DNA of 6,093 nucleotides from an uncultured Candidatus Melainabacteria bacterium (lineage in GTDB: Bacteria > Cyanobacteriota > Vampirovibrionia > Gastranaerophilales > Gastranaerophilaceae): the NCBI GenBank assembly GCA_937898445.1, contig CALEJY010000289.1, positions 1 through 6,093 of the forward strand, in the 5' to 3' direction. Positions 1-5,621 of the stretch are shown here, in pieces. The stretch's first letter is position 1. Each line of letters opens with the position of its first letter. The position numbers and the translations under genes were made by a program. The notes under the pieces were generated by a model. That model saw only the letters and a list, made by a program, of their open reading frames with translations. It was not told where the DNA came from and ran no database searches.

Positions 1-19
1 CCTCGTAAAGACTGTTTCT

Positions 20-53
20 CTGGATTGTTTCGCTATCGCTCGCAATGACGGGT
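20..53. repeat. Dispersed intergenic repeat of the TCATTGCGAGC...CAATCC type
   Basis: On the minus strand this reads CCCGTCATTGCGAGCG, then ATAGCGAAACAATCCAG. From memory, near-identical strings recur between genes in many unrelated bacteria. The ends ATTG and CAAT can pair, giving a small imperfect hairpin. The whole stretch 1-222 holds only this element, the two tandem arrays and the short tail ORF; I see no gene or RNA gene in it. Confidence 0.55.
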
Positions 54-66
54 TATCGTAACAGAC

Positions 67-138
67 CTTACTTCTATGCGTCTTTGCATCTAGGCATCTT
101 TTAATTTTAGCTGCTTCACTTCTTAGCTGCCTAGCTGC
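67..138. repeat. Degenerate 8-bp tandem repeat, nine units in phase
   Basis: Read in steps of eight on the plus strand, the units are CTTACTTC, TATGCGTC, TTTGCATC, TAGGCATC, TTTTAATT, TTAGCTGC, TTCACTTC, TTAGCTGC and CTAGCTGC. Eight of nine end in C; TTAGCTGC occurs twice exactly and CTAGCTGC differs by one base. The pattern falls into subfamilies (GCATC-type, ACTTC-type, AGCTGC-type), which suggests expansion followed by drift. The period is not a multiple of three, so it is not a coding repeat. Confidence 0.65.
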
Positions 139-151
139 TTTCGATACGGTC

Positions 152-179
152 TTTTCACGTTTCACTGCTCACTTTTCAC
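152..179. repeat. 7-bp short tandem repeat, four units
   Basis: Four contiguous heptamers read TTTTCAC, GTTTCAC, TGCTCAC and TTTTCAC on the plus strand, with CAC in phase in every unit. The array lies in gene-free DNA after the orphan gene. Heptameric arrays of this kind (STRR elements) are known in filamentous cyanobacteria, though with other unit sequences. Confidence 0.75.
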
Positions 180-221
180 TTAAAGCGGCAGTTCTACTCC
201 CGACTTTACCTCCAAGCCCAT
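180..221 (-). other. Out-of-frame 13-codon tail after the orphan gene
   Basis: An ATG one base after the orphan gene's TAG opens MGLEVKSGVELPL and then TAA. The peptide reads like the end of a normal protein, and its last codons touch the 7-bp repeat array. It has no ribosome site of its own. It is either the displaced end of the upstream gene after a frameshift, a mini-ORF translated by re-initiation, or chance. Confidence 0.3.
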
Positions 222-222
222 T

Positions 223-519
223 CTAGAAATGCATATCAAAAGTAGAAGGAAGTCCGTTCATTTTTTCATCTTCCATACGCATTGCAGAGCCGATTGTGAA
301 ACTTTCGGCAGTCATTTTATTAATCTTATAATTTATATCGCCTGTAAACACTTCTTCATTTTCTTCCAAGAACTTAAACAAAGGTTCTGTCGGACTTTTT
401 ACGATATTTTCTAAAGTTCCGCCGGCTAGTTTTAAAGTTTTTTCGCCAATATCCGGAACTTTTACGTTCATACCGAATGGTTTATATGGTCTGTTAAATG
501 AAGCACCTGTATCTGACAT
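223..519 (-). CDS. Orphan small protein of unknown function (98 aa)
   Basis: I do not recognise this protein. From the ATG at 519 it reads MSDTGASFNRPYKPFGMNVK and ends GLPSTFDMHF. It is soluble-looking, with no signal peptide, membrane span, cysteine or known motif. An amphipathic stretch, KTLKLAGGTLENIVKS, sits near residues 27-42. Two earlier in-frame ATGs at 546 and 537 lack any ribosome site, whereas GAGGG lies 11 bases before 519, so I chose 519. It starts 87 nt after the 501-residue gene and may share its transcript. Just past the TAG, another frame continues with a protein-like 13-codon tail (MGLEVKSGVELPL, 180-221), so the gene may be frameshifted or truncated. It is a real coding region by base composition and ribosome site, but without a homologue I can name. 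Confidence 0.6.
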   Translation of the reverse strand: MSDTGASFNRPYKPFGMNVKVPDIGEKTLKLAGGTLENIVKSPTEPLFKFLEENEEVFTGDINYKINKMTAESFTIGSAMRMEDEKMNGLPSTFDMHF

Positions 520-606
520 TTTTAATTTATCCCTCATTAAGTACATTTATTTAATCGGCTATTTGGGATAAAAAATTTAAGGTTTTAACAGATATTTTTA
601 CATTTG

Positions 607-2112
607 TTAATATTCAGGAGGTGGAAATTCCGCAGGTGTATATTTCAAACCCTTTAAGTTTATTTTAATTCCGGTTTCTGTAAAATAATTTTTCGCCATT
701 TGAATTATGGTTTCTCCGGCAAAACGACCTTTATTCGCATCTTTTATCAACGTATTGAAATATGCAACACCGGCCTCTTTATCAAACGGGAAGTTTTCAC
801 CTTTTATATTTTTACTACCGTGAAAACTATTACACCAACTGTGTGCAAGTGACCAATTACCTAACTCATTTTTGCCCTTTATTGTCCTATGAGAACCTCT
901 AAGTGCATCTACTTGTCCTTTTAAACTTGATGCTTTCGTATGTCTTAAGATAGGAACAGTATGTTCAAGAGTTACTTGCAAATATTTTAGTATGTCATTT
1001 AAAATTTCTTCCTCTGTTGCATATTTATGTTTAACAATAAACGCATCCATATTATCCAGAGAAGATGGTAAATTTTCTGCAACCTTATTAAATTCTGCCT
1101 TCAATGGTTCATTGTTCACATCATTAATAATTTCGTTTAATTTATACACAAAAGCTTTATTACTGAATTGAACAGTCGTCGGAACACCTAAAACCTTATC
1201 TCTCGTAGTTCCGCACAATTTTTTAATGTCAGGTCTGTGAACATCACGAGCAAGTCTTCCAATCTTGCTCAATAGCAACAATTTTGCCTGTGTTAACCAT
1301 TCTGGATACGGTAAATCAAGCAAAATATCTCTTGCATCTTGCGAAAGATCTGTTTGATTAGATAAATTTTCTATAAATTTTTGCGGACACCTACCGGGTT
1401 TTGGAATTGCCAAAGTATCACAAGTTAAAAAACTGGAAATAACTTCCATTTTATGCTTTTCTGGAGTGTTTTTCAAATTACGAGTTAAGGTATTTAATTG
1501 ATACACAAACTCTTTTGCACTATATTCACTAACATACGGAATATGCAATATTCTTTTCTTACTATTTTCCATCAAGTTTTTAAAAGCTTTTTGCTGTGCT
1601 TCAGGAAGTTTTTCACTCAATTTATTAAGTTTTTGAAAAACAAAAGATTGTTTACTAATAAGGTTCTTTTCAGCTTCCGGCTGCATTTTAAAGATTAATT
1701 GTTTAACACTAAGCTGAGGATAAGCAACATTATATGCGTTTAACTTTTTAGAAAACTTCAAAAACTCTGATTTTGGAGGGAAATAATCATGCAAACGTTG
1801 CATTATTCGGGTAAAATCACTACCATTTTTAGTATAATTGCTTAAATACTTTACAAAGTAGGACATTTCTTCCGTATGCAACATTGATTTTCCGCACCAA
1901 ATACAACCTAAATGTCCATTTTTTGCAAGATTTTTAAACCCTGCAAGATTACTGATATATTTAGTTGGAATTTCGCCCTTAAAACCTGTAAAAGTTACTC
2001 CCTGCGACATATAAGAATTATTACCGGCAAAATTCTGTCGTTGAACCACAGGCTTGTCGTTCAAATTATTTTTATATAAATTTGTCCCAAAAGATACCGG
2101 TAAAACTTTCAT
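607..2112 (-). CDS. Larger HNH-like paralogue with repeated helical modules (501 aa)
   Basis: A paralogue of the 317-residue neighbour. Shared landmarks are C70-x-x-C73-G with a following MLH, a Y-P-x(3)-V/F-K-Q/E-L segment near 131, an A-x-x-L-P-S-S-x-D-x(3)-A-F-I-V-K segment (345-361), and then E383-H384-x-x-P, G418-N419 and H424-x-x-C427-N428. The last knuckle is HxxC instead of CxxC, and about 20 extra residues (391-412) sit after the EH motif. The middle carries three related helical units marked FVFQKLN (157-163), FVYQLN (202-207) and FVYKLN (321-326), one more than the neighbour. The first 46 residues are low in complexity with VSFGTN, NFAGNN and VTFTGF. The ribosome site is poor (AGG 14 bases upstream), yet the start is kept because the N-terminal motif begins right there. 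The C-terminus is FPPPEY. Function is unknown; an HNH-type nuclease is suggested by motif order only. Confidence 0.8.
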   Translation of the reverse strand: MKVLPVSFGTNLYKNNLNDKPVVQRQNFAGNNSYMSQGVTFTGFKGEIPTKYISNLAGFKNLAKNGHLGCIWCGKSMLHTEEMSYFVKYLSNYTKNGSDFTRIMQRLHDYFPPKSEFLKFSKKLNAYNVAYPQLSVKQLIFKMQPEAEKNLISKQSFVFQKLNKLSEKLPEAQQKAFKNLMENSKKRILHIPYVSEYSAKEFVYQLNTLTRNLKNTPEKHKMEVISSFLTCDTLAIPKPGRCPQKFIENLSNQTDLSQDARDILLDLPYPEWLTQAKLLLLSKIGRLARDVHRPDIKKLCGTTRDKVLGVPTTVQFSNKAFVYKLNEIINDVNNEPLKAEFNKVAENLPSSLDNMDAFIVKHKYATEEEILNDILKYLQVTLEHTVPILRHTKASSLKGQVDALRGSHRTIKGKNELGNWSLAHSWCNSFHGSKNIKGENFPFDKEAGVAYFNTLIKDANKGRFAGETIIQMAKNYFTETGIKINLKGLKYTPAEFPPPEY

Positions 2113-2130
2113 AACAGAACAATACGCCTA

Positions 2131-2154
2131 AACAAATTTTTTTGCTAATTTGTT
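2131..2154. repeat. AT-rich inverted repeat between the two paralogues
   Basis: AACAAATT (2131-2138) and AATTTGTT (2147-2154) form a perfect 8-bp inverted repeat with an 8-base spacer, in the 51-nt gap before the 501-residue gene. No T-run follows on the minus strand, so it is not a terminator. It could be an operator or a weak mRNA hairpin, but an AT-rich repeat of this size can arise by chance. Confidence 0.35.
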
Positions 2155-2163
2155 AACTATCTG

Positions 2164-3117
2164 TTACGTTTGTAATTTATTAATATCAAGACAAATTATG
2201 TTATCAGAAAGACATTGCAAGGTATTTTGAAGATTTTGGATATATTCTTTTTTACACAAACCTTTTTTATATAAACTAATCAATTTATCGGCTTGAATTT
2301 GTGCATTTTGCGGCATAAAAGGATTTTCCTCAATCTGTTCTGCAATCGGATAATGATGACGGGAATTGTTGCAATATGAACATTCTAGCGCAAAGTTCAA
2401 TGAATTATTCATCCCTTTCATACATTTTGGAAGAAGATGTTCGAAAGTTCCGACAGACGGATGAATTAGATTTAGTGCAATAATTTCAGGGCGTTTTCGG
2501 GCATTTTTTACAACAAAAGCGCAAACTTCATCACTTGATCTTGGCAGTCTGCGAGCCAATTCTATTATTTCATTTTTAAGTTTTTCGTTTTCAAGATTTT
2601 TTGTTATACTTTTAATCTTGTGGATAAAAATCCTTCTGGAAAACGGTTTATGCGGTTCCGGATCAAAAATGATATCATTTGTTTTTATCATAAGTTTTCG
2701 CAATGCTCTCGCCATTTTTTTCGGTAAAATTCGTCTGTAAAAACTTATTTTGTTAAAAATTACACTCTGAATTTTAACAAGCGCAAGTTCATGCACATCT
2801 TTTTTCATAACCAAAAGTTCTTTAAAATTCTTGTCCGGATATTTAACCGACATCGTTTTAAACATATTAAACACTTGTCTTTCGACAGGGTGCATAATTT
2901 TTTCAAACGGCTCAAGTATAGGAATAACATCTTTTGCAACGCCGGACAAATTTTTACTCTCCATCAATTCCCTATAAATATCAGGATGCAACATTTCCAT
3001 ACCACAACACAAACACGGAATATGGTAATTCAAAAGGTTTTTCAATTCTTTGCGGGTAAGTGGAATTTCGGGAACCTTAAACGACGTTTTTTCTGTTTTT
3101 AGAACTTTTTTCTCCAT
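2164..3117 (-). CDS. Unrecognised HNH-like protein with split CxxC zinc knuckles (317 aa)
   Basis: I do not recognise this family. Near the N-terminus is CLCCGMEMLH, giving C35-x-x-C38-G. After about 190 mostly helical, lysine-rich residues comes FEHLLP (225-230), then G235, N241 and C246-x-x-C249-N250 with R253-H254-H255. The order E-H-x-x-P ... G ... N ... C-x-x-C-N matches the catalytic part of HNH nucleases, where a preceding CxxC completes the zinc site. Here that first pair lies unusually far upstream. The helical region holds two similar modules, around 118-145 and 162-195 (FIHKIK ... LARRLPRSSDE). There is no signal peptide or membrane segment. The start has AGGG six bases upstream and a candidate promoter. 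The next gene, 51 nt downstream, encodes a larger paralogue, so the two probably share a transcript. Nuclease function is inferred only from motifs; a structural zinc protein is the alternative. Confidence 0.8.
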   Translation of the reverse strand: MEKKVLKTEKTSFKVPEIPLTRKELKNLLNYHIPCLCCGMEMLHPDIYRELMESKNLSGVAKDVIPILEPFEKIMHPVERQVFNMFKTMSVKYPDKNFKELLVMKKDVHELALVKIQSVIFNKISFYRRILPKKMARALRKLMIKTNDIIFDPEPHKPFSRRIFIHKIKSITKNLENEKLKNEIIELARRLPRSSDEVCAFVVKNARKRPEIIALNLIHPSVGTFEHLLPKCMKGMNNSLNFALECSYCNNSRHHYPIAEQIEENPFMPQNAQIQADKLISLYKKGLCKKEYIQNLQNTLQCLSDNIICLDINKLQT

Positions 3118-3153
3118 ACTCAGCCCTAATTATTCTTCAATAATATTATTCCC

Positions 3154-3181
3154 ATATTAAAGAAAATTAAAGCATTTTCAA
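3154..3181 (-). promoter_or_regulatory. Candidate sigma-70-type promoter for the 317-residue HNH-like gene
   Basis: On the minus strand, TTGAAA (3176-3181) and TAATAT (3154-3159) are separated by 16 bases, a near-consensus -35/-10 pair. The -10 ends 36 bases before the ATG at 3117. An AGGG ribosome site follows, six bases before that ATG. The surrounding DNA is AT-rich, so chance matches are easy; the position after the operon end and before a new gene is what favours it. Confidence 0.4.
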
Positions 3182-3193
3182 TAAGCACATACA

Positions 3194-3214
3194 ATTACGC
3201 ATTTGTTGCGCAAT
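3194..3214. repeat. Short inverted repeat after tsaB
   Basis: The arms ATTACGC (3194-3200) and GCGCAAT (3208-3214) can pair over 7 bp, including one G-T wobble, around a 7-base loop. It lies 23 bases past the tsaB stop, where a terminator could sit. No T-run follows in either direction, so it does not qualify as a standard intrinsic terminator. It may slow polymerase, protect the mRNA end or be chance. Confidence 0.3.
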
Positions 3215-3236
3215 CTAACGGCTCAGGAAAATCTTT

Positions 3237-3842
3237 TTAAACTCCAGGAGGTGGTTGAATATATAAAGGTTTAAGTTTTCTCCAATTACCTTCGACATTT
3301 TTATTTTCCGCAATATCAGCCAAAATTTCACCTAACTGGCAATTTGTTTGCTGATAAGAAATTCCTCCCAAAATCGGTTGTAATTTATCATCAGTAATTA
3401 CAGAATAATCACCATTTTTAATAATTTCTTGAACTTCTTCCAATCTAACAGCTCCCTTGATTTCGCCATCATAATAAAGATATGCACTATCTTTTCTGGC
3501 ATCAAGTGCAACAAGCGGATTTTTGTTCACAATTTTTGAAAGGATTTCTAACGAAGAAACACCAACGGCTTTGCAATCAAGTTGTTGAGCCATCACTCTT
3601 GCAACCGTAACACAAGCTCTAATCCCCGTAAAACTACCCGGTCCGATATTTACTGCAATCAAATTTACATCCTGCGGTTTTACATTATTTGAGGACATAA
3701 TCTCTTGCAATGTTGAAATCAAAAAAGCGGAATGATATTTATTGTCTTTGTTTTCAACGATTTTTGAAGCAAGAATTTCACCATCTTTTTTCAAAACCGC
3801 ATACATTTTATCTAAGCAAGTATCAAATGCAAGTGTAATCAT
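3237..3842 (-). CDS. tsaB: tRNA t6A biosynthesis protein TsaB (YeaZ family)
   Basis: A 201-residue TsaB, the scaffold that pairs with TsaD in the t6A37 synthase. The N-terminus MITLAFDTC matches the family's first strand, with DTC where DTS is more usual. NIGPGSFTGIRACVTVAR (65-82) is the hallmark loop and helix. VALDARKDSAYLYY (111-124) and the final KLKPLYIQ also fit. It is somewhat short compared with about 230 residues in Escherichia coli; the second half is compact, as in many TsaB proteins, and no domain boundary looks broken. The start is supported by AAGGA eight bases upstream, inside tsaE, and by a 4-nt ATGA overlap with tsaE. It is the last gene of the operon. The C-terminus is PPPGV, encoded by CCACCTCCTG shortly before the stop, a feature shared with the 501-residue protein downstream. 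Confidence 0.95.
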   Translation of the reverse strand: MITLAFDTCLDKMYAVLKKDGEILASKIVENKDNKYHSAFLISTLQEIMSSNNVKPQDVNLIAVNIGPGSFTGIRACVTVARVMAQQLDCKAVGVSSLEILSKIVNKNPLVALDARKDSAYLYYDGEIKGAVRLEEVQEIIKNGDYSVITDDKLQPILGGISYQQTNCQLGEILADIAENKNVEGNWRKLKPLYIQPPPGV

Positions 3843-4300
3843 TTTTGCAATCCTTCTATAATTTCATCTTCGCCAACTGACTTAAATTCATAAGTTCTTG
3901 AATCGTCGTCATTATAAGTTACATTAATCTCAATATGATTGAACGGAGCTTCATTTTGGTTAAATTCCGCCCACTCAACAAACGTAACTTGTTTACCTTC
4001 CGAATACTCTCTCAATTCGTCATAAATCGTCTTAATACCTTCGTTCTCTAATCTATAAAGGTCAAAGTGGTAAATAGGAATTGAGCCAGTGTGATACTCA
4101 TTCAAAATTACAAAACTCGGACTTGTAACCCTTTCTTTGACATCTAGTGCATCTGCAACAAGTTTGACAAAAGCCGTTTTGCCTGCACCGATTTCACCAT
4201 ACAAGTTTATAAAACACCCGTTTGTAATAAGTTTCGCAAACCTTTGCGCAAGTTCTTTTGTATCTTCGAGGTTATGACAAATCTTTTTATACGTTTTCAT
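3839..4300 (-). CDS. tsaE: tRNA t6A biosynthesis ATPase TsaE (YjeE family)
   Basis: A 153-residue P-loop protein of the TsaE family, the ATPase that cycles the TsaB-TsaD complex during addition of threonylcarbamoyl to A37 of ANN-decoding tRNAs. Visible motifs in order are the Walker A GEIGAGKT (35-42), TSPSF (59-63), HFDLYRL (78-84) and FVEWAE (107-112), all diagnostic. The frame stays open upstream to an ATG at 4408, but those extra 36 residues are basic, lie inside the cyclase gene in another frame and are unlike the family. I therefore chose the ATG at 4300, beginning MKTYKK, which gives the normal family length and has AGGG about ten bases upstream. It overlaps the cyclase by 14 nt and its stop overlaps the tsaB start as ATGA. 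The partners TsaC and TsaD are not in the window. Confidence 0.95.
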   Translation of the reverse strand: MKTYKKICHNLEDTKELAQRFAKLITNGCFINLYGEIGAGKTAFVKLVADALDVKERVTSPSFVILNEYHTGSIPIYHFDLYRLENEGIKTIYDELREYSEGKQVTFVEWAEFNQNEAPFNHIEINVTYNDDDSRTYEFKSVGEDEIIEGLQK

Positions 4301-5621
4301 AAATTTCTGCCCTATTCCTTCCGCTTTCTTTTGCTTTATACAAAGCTTTATCAGCCTTTTGAAGAATTGTTTTCTCGTCGTCACCGTCAGCATATTCGGT
4401 AATTCCAAGACTTATTGTAACACCAATATTTTTGTCAGAAACATCACTATTAACTTTTGAAATATCAATTTTTGTATTTTCAACCGCTTTGCGCAATCTT
4501 TCTGCAACCATACGAGCTTCCGGCAATTTAGTATAAGGAAGAATAATAGAAAACTCCTCTCCACCGTATCTTCCAGCAATATCATAATCCCTCAATTGCA
4601 ACTTTATTACACGAGAAACTGTCTTCAAAACCAAATCCCCTGCAGCATGCCCGTACGTATCATTTACACTCTTGAAGAAATCAATATCCGTCATAATTGC
4701 ACAAAGATTTCTCTTTTGACGTTTTGCACTTGAAACTTCTTGTTTAATACGTTCTTCCAACTGTCGTCTGTTATTAAAACCGGTCAAAGCATCTAATGTC
4801 GCATGTTTCAAGATTTCGGCATAAACATTAGCCCTGCTGATAGTTGTTGCTGCTTGATTTGTAAGTTGTTCCAAATAGCCGATTTCTTTTTCGCTCAAAA
4901 TATTTTCCATACTCTTTGTAACAACGCAGCCCAACAATTTGCCTTCACTAATCAATGGAAAAACTCCGATTTTTTTATCCGGCGTAAGAATATATTCTGA
5001 CTTGTTATTCAAACATTTTATTAGCTCAAATATTTTTTCGTCATTACAAGCAGTTGGCCAAATCAATTTGTTTTTAAGAAAAATATAAATCAAATGATCT
5101 GACACAAATTTGTCAATCATTTCACCGATAATTGGGATTATATAACTTGTTTCATATTGAGTTTCAATAATTTTCGCAATATTTTTCATCGCATCATGAA
5201 AATCAATATTTTTTTGCATTCTGTCAGACAAAATAACATTTTGAATTTTCAACGAAATCAAAAACGCCGCAATATTCATAAATTCCATTGCTTTGTCATC
5301 TAACTTTTCAAGGAATTCCATCATCCCAATAAGCTTTTGCCCTCTGAATAACGGGTAATAGAGTTCATCGTTTTCTAAATAATATTTTTCTGATTTCAAT
5401 TTTTCAAATATTGAATACAATTTTTTAGACTTATCTTTTTCTAAAAATTCGTCAATAGAAATCCAACTCTTTGAAAAATTTCTAAGAGTTTCTGATGTCG
5501 AATCATAAATAAATATATTTACAGACGGCAAAAACTCCTCCAATGCATTGATTATGCCGGAGGAATTATATGCGTCATTTAGTTTTATTGATAATTGTTC
5601 TATCTCTTTAAGTGTTTGCAT
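4287..5621 (-). CDS. GGDEF diguanylate cyclase with N-terminal GAF-like sensor domains
   Basis: A 444-residue soluble protein expected to make cyclic di-GMP from two GTP. Residues about 1-130 and 140-265 each look like a GAF fold; the cues are PLFRGQKLIGMMEF (90-103) and FPLISEGKLLGCVV (221-234) followed by a long helix. The catalytic domain fills about 270-440, with DALTGFNNRR (277-286), DIDFFKSVNDTYGH (312-325) and the active-site GGEEF (353-357). R344-x-x-D347 lies five residues before GGEEF, the standard inhibitory (I) site, so product feedback is likely. I see no membrane segment or signal peptide, so the input is probably cytoplasmic. The GAF ligand cannot be read. The ATG overlaps the yebC stop as TAATG with only a weak GGA upstream, which suggests translational coupling. 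The 3' end overlaps tsaE by 14 nt. Cyclase activity is well supported; the GAF assignment is moderate. Confidence 0.93.
   Translation of the reverse strand: MQTLKEIEQLSIKLNDAYNSSGIINALEEFLPSVNIFIYDSTSETLRNFSKSWISIDEFLEKDKSKKLYSIFEKLKSEKYYLENDELYYPLFRGQKLIGMMEFLEKLDDKAMEFMNIAAFLISLKIQNVILSDRMQKNIDFHDAMKNIAKIIETQYETSYIIPIIGEMIDKFVSDHLIYIFLKNKLIWPTACNDEKIFELIKCLNNKSEYILTPDKKIGVFPLISEGKLLGCVVTKSMENILSEKEIGYLEQLTNQAATTISRANVYAEILKHATLDALTGFNNRRQLEERIKQEVSSAKRQKRNLCAIMTDIDFFKSVNDTYGHAAGDLVLKTVSRVIKLQLRDYDIAGRYGGEEFSIILPYTKLPEARMVAERLRKAVENTKIDISKVNSDVSDKNIGVTISLGITEYADGDDEKTILQKADKALYKAKESGRNRAEIYENV

Noticed and set aside
184..210. Terminator hairpin after the orphan gene (AAAG-T-CGG with CCG-CTTT on the minus strand)
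   Set aside because: The stem is short with a bulge and an 11-base loop, and no T-run follows.
1..222. CRISPR array or tRNA/small RNA gene in the left intergenic region
   Set aside because: The repeats are 7-8 bp and contiguous with no spacers, and no cloverleaf or conserved RNA fold is visible.
229..414. Plus-strand open frames, also at 1498-1698, 2791-3102 and 4803-5000
   Set aside because: They lie opposite well-supported minus-strand genes, are rich in Phe, His and Lys as antisense frames of AT-rich genes are, and show no motifs or convincing ribosome sites.
520..546. Earlier starts of the orphan protein at 546 and 537
   Set aside because: Neither has a ribosome site; GAGGG lies before the ATG at 519, and the extra residues fall within that leader.
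615..623. Perfect plus-strand Shine-Dalgarno AGGAGGTGG here and at 3245-3253
   Set aside because: No start codon at suitable spacing opens more than a few codons on the plus strand; these are the complements of the Pro-Pro-Pro codons.
607..3117. Toxin-antitoxin, restriction system or mobile element built from the HNH-like pair
   Set aside because: There is no methyltransferase, antitoxin-like gene, transposase, terminal repeats or intron boundaries nearby, so assigning such a system would go beyond the sequence.
4301..4408. Longer TsaE start at 4408 adding 36 residues
   Set aside because: The extension lies in another frame of the cyclase gene, is unlike the family, and the ATG at 4300 gives the usual TsaE length with an AGGG site upstream.
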